Shown here: one piece after another, positions 33,800-44,409 of the stretch
Layout of the letters: each line of letters starts with the position of its first letter
Numbering within the stretch: position 1 is the first letter of the stretch
From: Kalaharituber pfeilii
Taxonomy: Eukaryota > Ascomycota > Pezizomycetes > Pezizales > Pezizaceae
Assembly (NCBI GenBank): GCA_015179045.1
Contig: WHUZ01000022.1
Location: 682,001 to 746,000 of the forward strand
Direction of reading: 5' to 3'
DNA length: 64,000 bases
The notes under the pieces: generated by a model
What the model was told of the DNA's origin: nothing
What the model saw: the letters and a program-made list of their open reading frames with translations, nothing else
The model's database searches: none
Made by a program: the position numbers and the translations under genes

Positions 33800-35190
33800 C
33801 CCGGTCAATAGCGAGTTGAATTGTACCTTGTTTCGCCCATTTCCGCAAGATATCTCCATCAGCTAACACCCAGCTGTAGTTGCCGCTCGGTGCACTCCTG
33901 ACACAGTTGATCGATGTGGTCCTTCATTGGCTGTTACCAGGTGCTATTGTTGTCCAAATCAGCAATCCATTGAACATTTTGGTCTAATTGGACTTCAGGT
34001 CTTTTAAGACTCCCGCAGGAAGTATCTCTAGCAGTTGAGTCTGAGGCGATTGTAGTCCGTGCATGCCGACTTGCAATTCAAATTTCCGTCCTGTCTTGAG
34101 AAACAAATTCGTAATACGCGCTGTTGTACTAGTATTCAGAGTTGAAAACAGTCTATCGGTGATGACCGTGATGTCATATCGTGGGTGTGAATTCAAAACC
34201 TAGCTCCCTGAAAACATCTCTGAGTATCTGGTTGTGCGAGGGACTTAAAGCTTGCTGTTTGCTTAACTGTACAAATGACCGATTTAGGAGCTGAATGACG
34301 TCTCCGTAGGAAACTGGTACCCCTAGAAGTTGAACCTGTCCATTCAAATGTCATACCGGTCCGTGCCAAGCAATATCAAACTGCGCCAATGATTGCATTG
34401 CCATCTTTCAAGTAGCATTAATAGACCCCCTCTTCCGCAAATTTGGCATTATAAGAGACCCTCCAGGAGTCCCGCAAGGAAGGGGTGATTCGAGTCACTT
34501 GGTCCCATGTATAGAGGACGGATATTATAGAGCCAAAAAAGCGTCAAAGTAACCGCATTTGAGTCTCCGTATCGGCGAGCTGGGCGTGGAGATGTAGCAT
34601 TTGTGATTCCTCCCCTCCCCACCCCTCCCCCGAGAGAATTTTCTTGACTCAGCAGAGGTTCAAGGGATAGGCAGAGTGATTCACATGTAAGAATGACTAA
34701 TGAGATTGTGTCCAGGCACCATTTTTGTGCTTGAGATTCAGGTCGAAAGGGTACGATGTACTGTTGTATGAATATCCCCAGTTCCATATCCCCTCCAAAC
34801 ATCCCAACTGAAAAGACATCATCCAGCTCTCTGGTCACAATTCCAGATATTTTCAGTATCGCGGAGACAGTCACAACAATATGCAGTGTCCTCCGCAGAT
34901 ATTAAGACCTCCGTAGCTGGCAATCTCTTCGAGTATTCGATGGATTACAAGAATTGCAAAGATGCAGTAAATACTGAAACTTTCCCGTAATGAATAGAAA
35001 CAGTTAAGTCTCATACTCACTTTGGGCAGAAATGCAGATAAATCCTTATTGCATCTTATTTTTGTGAAATATAGCTGGAAATTACCTTTTTGCAGTAACA
35101 ATGTACGGTACTGTATTCGGACACTGGATGTTAGTCTGGAGGTTGCATACGAGCTATGCGCTTTTGGGAATAGCATTGTATGCAACATTC
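33800..35190 (-). pseudogene. Possible decayed protein gene, unrecognised
   Basis: Read on the minus strand, the region gives several protein-like segments broken by stops and frame changes: IQYRTLLLQKGNFQLYFTKI near 35100, SAILKISGIVTRELDDVFSV near 34850, AMQSLAQFDIAWHGPV near 34390, QLLGVPVSYGDVIQLLNRSF near 34300, and NQILRDVFRELGFEFTPTI near 34190. Segment order is consistent with one gene of about 400 residues. I cannot name a family. It may equally be an old transposon ORF. Confidence 0.35.
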
Positions 35191-37134
35191 GTTCCCATTC
35201 AAGTATTTGTAATTCGAATATATCTGCTATTATAAACCATAGTGGTTGTCAATTGCATAAACTTTCACAATAGCATGTATTATTGTTCTATAGAGCTTGG
35301 AAGTGTTACTCATGAATTATTGATGCAGCAGCAATAAAGATATAAGTATCCTTGGGGTCGCGATGAGCGTAAACCCCCTCCCTTCACTACTTCTGGGTAT
35401 GCTTCCAAAAAAATCACCAACAAATCAATAAAATAGCAAGAAAACTACAAAAAAAATTAATAGACCGCATGGATGGGCATCGAGGAACCGAAATAATGTT
35501 TCACAAATTTAAAAAGGAGCATTTTCGGTTGAGTTGTGTTTTTCAAAAGGTGGTTTCTCGGATGTAAATCTCGCGACCCCAAGGGATACAATAGCACCAA
35601 AAATGCATGAAGAATATATGCTACAGACTAATGCTAGGTCTCTATTTGTCCAGTGCTCACAGGAAATGACTGAGTGTGTTAGGTGCGTTTACTCAAAAAG
35701 CTTTTTTGTACTTTCTTCCCTATACATGTTAGAAAGTGAGTATAGGTGTTATGGGAAGTATAAGTGGAGAATATAGTATGAGGGTTGAAGGTGCAGCGTA
35801 GATTGGAAAAGTATAGGATAGATCTGAGTGTTGTGAGAAGGGAGAAGTACTTGGAGTTGAAAGAGTAAAAGCGAGCAGGAACATAGGAGCATAGAATTTT
35901 ACAATATTCACTAGATACATACAATTTACTGCAGAACTATATATTTGACATTTACCCAGAATAAGGTAACACCTAGATTGGTCAGCTTCCTGTCGCAGAC
36001 TCCGCAGAAGATCCAGAAATGATATGCGGAGTTAGGAAAGGACGGTTAAAGAGAAGTCAATAAGAGCAAAGCGTGGTCTACAACTAAAGAGAGCAAGGAC
36101 TTTCTACGCCGATTAACAGCTGCGCTTAAGTGCATGGAAGATCGATGTGAAGGTCATAACTCGGGTGTATAGAATTTCATTGGGCGATAAAGGAGACCCG
36201 AGTCGGATTCATAATCATTTTCTACCTCCAACTACCTTTGCGAACCACCGCTACTGGTCCGTACGCTAATCTCGGCACTCCCAATGCATCATGCGAGGCC
36301 GTGTGGAACTACGGGAGGTTCTAGTATACTTCGGGAAGGACATAGGCGACGGGATTCATCTAGAGGGAAAGGGAGTGACTTCATCCCAGCACGGATATTG
36401 AAGAAGTAGACTTTGGATCAACTGGTGATAACTAGCTACTGGTGAGGCGAAAGGGAGCGGCAGAGTGAGATGCGCCTGCAGTTGTGCAAAGCAGCATCCT
36501 AAGCTGTGATTTAAAACAGGTGAGTGACATTACGGCGCCATCACGAGGCTATAGAGTAGTCATCCACAGTGTTTCTAAATTCTCAACAGGGGTGTTAAAG
36601 CTGTTAACTAACGACATACATAGCTTTGCAGGTTAGTCTAAGTGTTCTTTCCTTTTCTGGTAGTCATTGCCGCATTTGGAGCGCTATAAAAATGTAACAG
36701 TGCCCTGCGTGTGTCACACGCAATGGGTGATGTGACTATTGTCACAGTGAATGTGTTCCACTACCGGGAGATGGTGACGTCAAGGCATCGGTAGCGGTGT
36801 TGATATCCAGTGAAATAGTATTTTAATGAGACTAAGCCAGCGAGGCACTGACTAATATTCTAGGGTGGTCTACGTGCGTGGTTGAGAAGTCCCACTGGTA
36901 CTTGTACATATACTGTTTCTTGCCGAGGGAGCAGTTGAGTGTCGTATTCTGAAAACTTGGGCGTTCTTGTTACAAGAGCAATACAACTGCGCAATATACA
37001 TGTGAACGCTTCAACAAAATCGGGAGGGGTTGTGGGATGGGTTGAGGGTGTCTTTGCTTTGGCTATTCGTATGAGAATACTTTAAAGAGAAGCTGTCTCA
37101 TCATTTATCATGATTTTTATCAATAATAAAAACT
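35191..37134. other. Intergenic, no gene seen
   Basis: No ORF over about 80 codons with protein character, and no repeats I can assign. It borders the genic island that begins with the tRNA. Confidence 0.45.
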
Positions 37135-37208
37135 GGTTTCGTGGTGTAGTTGGTTATCACGCCTGTCTAACACACAGGCGGTCCCCGGTTCGAACCCGGG
37201 CGAAATCA
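37135..37208 (+). tRNA. tRNA-Val (anticodon AAC)
   Basis: The acceptor arms GGTTTCG and CGAAATC pair over 7 bp. The anticodon stem CCTGT/ACAGG encloses the loop CTAACAC, with AAC at 37169-37171. The T arm CCCGG-TTCGAAC-CCGGG is perfect, and its box B is GGTTCGAACCC. Box A is TGGTGTAGTTGG. There is no intron. A T5 stretch at 37221-37225 is a plausible Pol III terminator. It decodes GUU/GUC valine codons, with A34 presumably modified to inosine. Confidence 0.97.
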
Positions 37209-38760
37209 ATAGAGCCCTTGTTTTTGTGACTCTTACTCTCGATGGCTCCGTGATGGGTTTTGTTTTTTTTCAAAAGTGGGAGGGTTATCCTCGTGGGAGA
37301 GAGTAAGCAGAGGTTGAAGGGTCAGGTAGCGGAACAATCGTCAACATGTGATCACGAGATATGTGGTCATTGGAATTATATACAGTTGCTGACGTGTACT
37401 TTTGTAGGTCACTGAGTGACTATAACAATCTCTATGGCTTTAATTCCTACCCTTGAATCGATCACGGGGAATAATGAGGGAATTTCATATCATGAGATGA
37501 TGAAATCAGGCCCGTCAAGGAGATGCACAAAAGTTCTTTTTGTGTTGCATTGCTTTTTCGCCCTTGTAGGGGAATTGATCGGTCTCGGAATTATATCGAA
37601 TGTAATGGATGTTTTTTTAATGTCCAAGTCGTCTAGGCAACAGCGAAGAACGGAACGTAACACGTTTCCTCCGGGGATCTGAGGAGTAAAAGGCCACCGG
37701 TAGTTGCAGTTGTATTCATGCTAGTTCGCTCAGTTGCGTGCAGGGGTTGCGTGTTGAAATTTGGATGAGCTGGAGGCATCCTTAAAGGACAGATCCATAT
37801 ACATGTACAAACTGAGCACAAGAAACCCAGTGCTCGAGGCCAGTGTTTGGATTTGTACTAGTTTGGTGTGCGGTGCTGCGAGTTCTATGACGTTTGACAG
37901 GGGTAGCTTTCCTTTTCGCTGGAGCCTATGCACAAGCCCACAGGGGGTGGGTTGGCGGGGTAGCACGTTTAACTACAGTAGAACGCCCTTTATTAATTAG
38001 CAGCTCGATGAACATTGCGCAAAGCTCCTTTGGCTGGTGCGTATTTGTTTTGCGAGAAAGCGACGTCCCTGTACACAATCGATTGGGATAGGTATCCCGT
38101 TTCGTGAATCAAAATTCTCGGCTTCTCCTGACGAGTTTGCGGGTTGTGACACCAGGCTTCGAATTCCGCACGACAACGAGGCACAGGCACGAGATCAATT
38201 CCACGAGTACACGACAACAGTGAGGTTTTCCGGATCAGCTACTGCAAGAGTATCGGCGTGGGGAAAAGCTATTGCATGTTCGGTTGTCACAGTCGCGCGC
38301 GGGGTGGGACTCAATCAATTCTCAATCGGGCTCATCTGCAGCCTTACGGCGGGGTGGGAGGGAACTTCACTTGGCGGGCTCGACATTGAAGATTAATATC
38401 ATAGGCCTGCACATCAACGCGGTGCCTCCGGCTGACACCAATTGGACGGCATTTGGTGTCATTTGCGCCCTGTTGTGTGGACAGAGAGCGCCGCACCTGC
38501 AGCTGCCCTGTGTGTGTATCATACTTTGACTGGTTCCTGAGCCTGCGCCCTTCCACACCCACGTGCGCGCGGAGCTGCGGGTCGCCAGGCCCCTCGAGTG
38601 CTGATGCTTGTTAGGCCCCCATGTGTGCATGTCCCTACTGCTACTACTTCATAGTATCAATACTGTTGTACCTTTTACAAGTACTTCTAATCCAGCCGCT
38701 CATTGCACGAACCAGAAGCAGCAGTCTGTCCATCGGTCAGACACTACTACTTCTTTTAGT
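37209..38760. other. Intergenic upstream of the kinase gene
   Basis: No convincing coding region; short overlapping ORFs occur on both strands. It probably includes the distal promoter of the kinase gene. Confidence 0.4.
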
Positions 38761-38769
38761 AGTACTTCT

Positions 38770-38925
38770 CAGGCCCCCCCCGCAGCATTTCCCTTCTTCT
38801 TCCCTCTTCTCCTTTTCTTCTCCTCTCCTTCTCCTCTCCTTCTCTTCTTCTCCTCTTCATCTCTCTCTTTCCACATCCTCCCTCTCCTCTCGACCCCCCA
38901 CCAACTCATTTCTGGACTTTCCTTC
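38770..38925 (+). promoter_or_regulatory. Pyrimidine-rich core promoter of the kinase gene
   Basis: About 120 bases of almost pure C/T (TTCTTCCCTCTTCTCC pattern) lie about 600-750 bp upstream of the start codon and are followed by an A/C-rich stretch (ACAACACAAATAAACAAC). CT-rich tracts preceding CAA-type transcription starts are common in filamentous fungal promoters. This would give a long 5' leader of about 550 nt; the transcription start is inferred. Confidence 0.5.
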
Positions 38926-39512
38926 ATCCCGTTTCGACAACACAAATAAACAACAACAAATCTACTACGTTCACATCATAACATTAGCACCTTCTGTCGG
39001 TCGCTCGGTAATCGATCCCCGGAAAGGAGAAACACTCAGCACATAATTCAGCTTTCCTTTGTATCATATTTAAGACATTTCCCTGTCATCTACAGACGTA
39101 AACACAGATACACACGCACACACTCAGGCCGTCGGGTTACTGCCTGTAATAAGTTTTCGACACAGTCCCATCTAAGCTCGACTCGATAGCAGCGTCCCAG
39201 GCAGGAATTACGTACTACTTGATACATCCGCTATCGGTGGGCTGCTAGCACAACAGTGTCGTTCCAGTGTGTCTGTGACACTGTGGAGAAATTGGATTGG
39301 TTTTGTCGGAAGGCCGGAGGTAAATATTCCCGCTGTCCTAAAGTTGCAATAAAAAAATTGACTACTACGACATTTTACCCCTCCCGTACACTCAGGCATA
39401 CCCCGTACACAGCTTCTTGGTGCCAGTGCTGACAATATCAGCCTTCTGTGGCTCTCAGCTCCTTTCGGTTCCCCGTGTGTAGTTCCTTTCACAGGAGGAT
39501 TCGAGAATACAG

Positions 39513-42500
39513 ATGAACCGTTACGGGGTCTATCCCGGAAACACCTCAGCGTCGACATCCACTACTGGTGAGCCATTTACCTCAGATGAAGAATCTGATT
39601 ATGAGCTAGATGACGCCGACTCTCGAGAAGGGAGTCTAGAACAACCTGATCCTGATCCTGTGGAAAGTAAAGCAAACGATCCTACCGAGGATGATGCAGC
39701 AAAACAGTCCGAATCAGGGTTGACGGCATCGACTCCGGTGTACGAGATTCCAGACCCACCCCTGTTTCCACTCAATCCAATGGCGCTGTCGCCTGCAGTG
39801 GCTTTGCCATCACAGAGTGGTAACCTCACACCAATGGAACGCTTTGCTTTCAATGCATTGATTGAATATTACTGTTCTCAGCAAGTGAGGATGTATATCC
39901 CGTCGCATTATCCTCAAGAAATCCATGACCGCTATAAAAGGGAGCTATACCAACGAGTAATTTCTGCTATGGGAATGAAGGGATTCGATCGTGATGAGTT
40001 TTCAGGTATACGAGAAGAGATGTTGATGCGGATAGGCGCAGTGGTGAACACGGAAATTTCAAAGGTTCTCCAGTCTGGTCCAACTAGTCCTTCCATGAGT
40101 CCTTCCATTGAGTATCCTGCTGCGCCACAACCAACTACCGGAATGGAGAATTTTAATGAAAACCAAGTGGTGAAGATTCACCGACCGAGAAGCTTTGACA
40201 ATCTTGCTCCACTAGCCTTTCTGCCGCCGAATCACACAATAGTACCTGGAGCGGAGCGGCCTGCTACTAGTGACGGGAGGAAGGTTGGAGATGTGCTTGG
40301 CGTGGCGGCGGCTGGAGAACCAGATAGAGCGAGATACAAGCGACGCCCGGAAATACTAAGAGCAATGAGTTTCGATACTCTTCACCAACAAGTGGGAGGA
40401 GTAGCAATCAGCTCGCCCAGCGCTGGGCCTGGACGAGGCTCGTCTGGATACTTTTCAGGTTACAAGACCCCACAGCCCAAGACTCCTATCAACTCAACCT
40501 ATCCTTTTCGGTTTCGTCCATCTGGGCCCTCTGGACCACCTAGAGATGCTGAGCTGTCTGGGCAGTTTTCGTCTGGCCCTCCTCGAGGCATTCCTGGAAT
40601 GAAACGCTCTAGGTCTCACATTTCTGCCGTCGATGCCTTGAAAGCTTCTCATATGCTTCAAAGGACAACAGTTCAGAATTTGTCACCCCACCAAGGCCTC
40701 TCTACACTGCATTACCCGCAGCCATTGCCACCCTCTCATGAGCCTCTATATCTTAAACCTAGCTTAGAAACTGTATTCACAACAACTTCTCGATACAAAA
40801 CCGATTTTATGGAACTTGGGTTTTTGGGAAAGGGGGGGTTTGCGTCCGTGTATAAAGTGCGGAATCATCTTGATGGTAGGGAATATGCCATAAAGAAGGT
40901 TCCTATTAGATACAGGCATTTGTACTCTGAGAGGCAGGATAAACTGGAGGGAATTTTTAATGAAATAAAAACTTTGGCAAAGCTGGAGCATACGAATGTG
41001 GTTCGGTACTATAGTGCGTGGATTGAAGGGGCGAAGGGATTGTGGGAGACTCATGCTGATACTCATGTCCCGACGCAGCCTATGCCGGTTTCTGCGGCTG
41101 GTGCACTTTCTTGCGGGGATATCAAACAGGGCACTGGAACCAAGGAGTTTGCGACGACTGCTGCGGGTAAGAGAGAGGCTACCCCGATGGCTGAGAGGTT
41201 TCCAGTATTTAATGAAGCGATATTTGATAAAAAGGAATTTGATGATCCATTCAATACGGCATTTTCGTCCGAATCTATGAACGATGACTCCATGGAAATA
41301 CATTTTGGGGATGATACAACGAATGAGGATGATGGTGATAGCGATGGTGCCTCCAACGGTGGGAAGAGCAAGAGAGCTAAGGTGGAGTCTGATGATTCGG
41401 ATGATGAATTGGACGATTCAGATGAGCCTAGTAAAGACACTGTTGAAGACCGTACCGAGCAGATATTGAAAGAGGAGGTGCTTTCAGATATGGATGTGGA
41501 GATTATTCCACGATTGCTGTCTCCGACCGCGCCATATCAGATTCCACTTCCGATTTCACCACAGTATCAACCAGATCATCTGCGGGCAAGGAGAAGGAGC
41601 TTTGTGTCGGCAGTGGATGCAGAAGGGAACGAGATGCCGTATCCAGAGTCTTATGCGACAGGGGGCAGCTTCCCTTCGTCGCCGGCGAGCGGGAATATGA
41701 GTGAGGTTGGGTCTCCGAGGGATCCGCAACAAGCTGTGACACCGCAGGAGAAGCCGGGTAAGGAGTTTTTGGAAAATTTGCGGAAGCACAAGGCGAAGAG
41801 GGAGAGGAGCAATGCAATATCGGATACAGAAGAAAGTAGTGGTGGGTCGGAAGAGTCGGGAGATAGTGATACGGCGACCTTGAACATCTATAAGCGTAAC
41901 TCACGAAAGAAAGGTTATGGAGAGAGGAGTAGGCGAGCGTATCCGGAAATCAGAAGCAGCAGCAAGACTTCCACAGCACAAGCGGACATGAGGGCGTTAG
42001 TTAAGGCGAATAGGATGGCGAGACGGGCATCGGATAGGAGGGAGATACTAACCCTTATGATCATGATGAGTCTCCATCCATTTACCTTGAAGGACTTCTT
42101 GTTACTTACGGAGGACGACCCAACTCTTGGACAGCACGACTATGGCTTCGCACACCCGACGGAGAGGAATGCTATCCTGAAAGTTCCGAAACATGCACCA
42201 CCAGATGTCAAGGAGGAGTACTGTTGGCATATGCCATGCGCGTTGCTGGTCTTTAAGGGAATACTGGAGGGAGCAGAGTACTTGCATCGAAATGGCGTTG
42301 TGCATAGAGATTTGAAGCCTGGAAATATATTCCTGAACATTGAGGCGGGAAGTGGCCCGAGGAAGGATGGCGAGTGTAGGTACTGTGACAAAGGATGGAG
42401 GGCGGTGCCGAAGATTGGGGACTTTGGGTTGGTTGCGGAGTTGTGTGATGGGGTGAGTGTGAGGCGGGAGAGTGCGGGGAAGGAAGCCGAAGATGGAGAG

Positions 42501-43013
42501 GAGATACGTGAGTTCTGTGAGGAGTATTTGAGGGGGGGGTTGGTGGGAACGGCTCTATATAGGCCGCCGCCCTCCGGGGAATCGGATAGGGAAGATGTAT
42601 GCTCGTCAGCGGATGAGGAGGGGCATGTGACATTTATGACAACGAAGAAGAAAGATGGGAGCAAGAGGGGAAAGAGATTGAGAGACAACATTATTTGTCC
42701 AAAGACGGATGTGTATGCGTTGGGGATTATATTGTTTGAGTTGTTGTACCGGTGCGATACGGTGAGCGAGAGGGTCAAATGTTTGGTGGAGTTGAGGGAG
42801 GGAGGAAGGTTGCCAGGAGATTGGGGGGAGAGAGTGGGAGGTGTTAGTGGAGGGAAGGAGAACGAGATTGTGGACGGACAAGATGAGCAGAGGAGGGATG
42901 TCGTGGAGAGGGTTGGCAGGTGTGTGTTGGGAATGACGGCGAGGAGGAGGCGGGAGAGATGGGGATTGCAGAGGGTTAAAGAGGAACTAGGGAAGTTGGA
43001 GGAGTGGCGCTGA
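39513..43013 (+). CDS. eIF2-alpha kinase-like protein kinase (PEK/HRI family), 1,166 aa
   Basis: A single exon encodes a Ser/Thr kinase split by a long insert. The glycine loop (LGKGGFASVYKV) and VAIK-equivalent (YAIKKV) lie at about residues 435-460, and the N-lobe ends near 515. An acidic, Ser-rich insert of about 340 residues follows. The C-lobe resumes near 850 (TLKDFLLL), with the catalytic loop HRDLKPGNIFL near 930, KIGDFGL near 970, and DVYALGIILFELLY near 1070. Split kinase lobes and this helix-F sequence are hallmarks of the PEK family that phosphorylates eIF2-alpha under stress. The N-terminal region (residues 105-190, PMERFAFNALIEYYCSQQ) resembles HRI-like fungal kinases; no RWD, PERK lumenal or membrane segment is seen, so it is neither GCN2 nor PERK. 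The APE motif is divergent (GTALYRPPPSGES). It is intact and converges with the coiled-coil gene. Confidence 0.88.
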   Translation: MNRYGVYPGNTSASTSTTGEPFTSDEESDYELDDADSREGSLEQPDPDPVESKANDPTEDDAAKQSESGLTASTPVYEIPDPPLFPLNPMALSPAVALPSQSGNLTPMERFAFNALIEYYCSQQVRMYIPSHYPQEIHDRYKRELYQRVISAMGMKGFDRDEFSGIREEMLMRIGAVVNTEISKVLQSGPTSPSMSPSIEYPAAPQPTTGMENFNENQVVKIHRPRSFDNLAPLAFLPPNHTIVPGAERPATSDGRKVGDVLGVAAAGEPDRARYKRRPEILRAMSFDTLHQQVGGVAISSPSAGPGRGSSGYFSGYKTPQPKTPINSTYPFRFRPSGPSGPPRDAELSGQFSSGPPRGIPGMKRSRSHISAVDALKASHMLQRTTVQNLSPHQGLSTLHYPQPLPPSHEPLYLKPSLETVFTTTSRYKTDFMELGFLGKGGFASVYKVRNHLDGREYAIKKVPIRYRHLYSERQDKLEGIFNEIKTLAKLEHTNVVRYYSAWIEGAKGLWETHADTHVPTQPMPVSAAGALSCGDIKQGTGTKEFATTAAGKREATPMAERFPVFNEAIFDKKEFDDPFNTAFSSESMNDDSMEIHFGDDTTNEDDGDSDGASNGGKSKRAKVESDDSDDELDDSDEPSKDTVEDRTEQILKEEVLSDMDVEIIPRLLSPTAPYQIPLPISPQYQPDHLRARRRSFVSAVDAEGNEMPYPESYATGGSFPSSPASGNMSEVGSPRDPQQAVTPQEKPGKEFLENLRKHKAKRERSNAISDTEESSGGSEESGDSDTATLNIYKRNSRKKGYGERSRRAYPEIRSSSKTSTAQADMRALVKANRMARRASDRREILTLMIMMSLHPFTLKDFLLLTEDDPTLGQHDYGFAHPTERNAILKVPKHAPPDVKEEYCWHMPCALLVFKGILEGAEYLHRNGVVHRDLKPGNIFLNIEAGSGPRKDGECRYCDKGWRAVPKIGDFGLVAELCDGVSVRRESAGKEAEDGEEIREFCEEYLRGGLVGTALYRPPPSGESDREDVCSSADEEGHVTFMTTKKKDGSKRGKRLRDNIICPKTDVYALGIILFELLYRCDTVSERVKCLVELREGGRLPGDWGERVGGVSGGKENEIVDGQDEQRRDVVERVGRCVLGMTARRRRERWGLQRVKEELGKLEEWR

Positions 43014-43965
43014 GGGGGTGGGAAGGAAGGCGTTGAGCAAATCGATAGTATACGGAGTGAGGCTGCTGATTTGCTCGACTCTTTACTCTATATATCTCTT
43101 TTCATTTTCGATGTAATTTTCCTTGCTCGCTTTTCTTTTCTTTTTCTGCTTTTGAACATTTTTACTTGATACCGGACTAACTTGTTTTTTGTTCTTTTCC
43201 CGCGGCTTTTATGGGGCAGGGGTAGGGATAGGGTATGGATATGATCTGGATATTTGATACGGGATTTCGGAAGGAGAGCAATGTTGGGTTTGGGTTTGTC
43301 TTGTCGTTGCATCTTTTCGATAACCTCTCGACTCGATTTTTTTGATCTTGGTATATACTTTTTTTTTGAACGATGGACGATGATGGTGGAATGGAAATTT
43401 GTGTTTTATATATTTTATATTTTATATTGTATTGTTATATTTTTCTTTATTTCCTATATTGGGTGTTTGATTTTTATTTTTATTTTTATTATTGTTTTTT
43501 ATATCAGGGTTTGTCTTCAAAAAATTCTTTTATATAGGGATCTTATTTTTCTATAATATTTACAATATTATATATTAGCATACTAGTTATACAGTTTGTG
43601 AGGTATATCTAACTAGGAAGTTCTTAATTCAAAAAAATGTAAATCTATACTTTTTTCAAATCACCTTTTACATTAACGTAATATTATCCCCTTGGAAATA
43701 AGATTAGAAAGAGTAGTTTTCCTCCACATGCATACACACACAACGAATTATTTAAAAACATATTTGCTGAAGATATATTCATTGTCAAAAATGCCGATCT
43801 TGGAAATTTTTTACCCTACAAGACTGCCCAAAAAAATAAAAAAAAAGAGTTCCTAATCACAGGACTAATTCTTTCGGTACAAGATTCGTTTCCGGGCTGT
43901 TCAGCAGTTCAAATACCTTTAAACTGAGTTCTTAATTTCCCCATTTCTAGAAGTAAATCTACGAC

Positions 43966-44002
<37 letters not shown>

Positions 44003-44409
44003 TTGAATGCCCTTCATAATTTTTACCACTTTCATATCCCATGTTTCACTATCAAGGTGGTATAAATAGATAGGTATATTACACTCAAGAAACATCTATA
44101 AAAGCAAGCCATTAATTATAAACCAAACCTACCCTTCCCAAATCTAGTTCAGTTCAGGGTAAGGTCACCCATCCTCATAAGCCTAGCTTACAACTTCCCG
44201 TTCCCCTTCCTATCCTTGTCTCACTGCTCCTCATACATCAACTCCTCTGGCACCCCGTCCGTGTTTCTTTCTTCCTCCCCTTCCTCCCCTTCCTCCACCG
44301 CTCCACAAATCCCACACCTCACTCCCTCAACAACCCTCCTAAGCCCCGTCTCCCCCACCTCCGGTGGATTCACCACTTGCACATCCCCGCGCTCCCCCAA
44401 CTTACTGCT
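43014..44409. other. Convergent intergenic region
   Basis: AT-rich 3' flanks of two convergent genes, with T-rich stretches at about 43340-43550 and a poly(A) tract at 43968-43999. No gene is seen. Confidence 0.6.

Noticed and set aside
37633..38630. Overlapping 60-119-codon ORFs upstream of the kinase
   Set aside because: They overlap on both strands with no coding signature, and the region reads as promoter and intergenic DNA.
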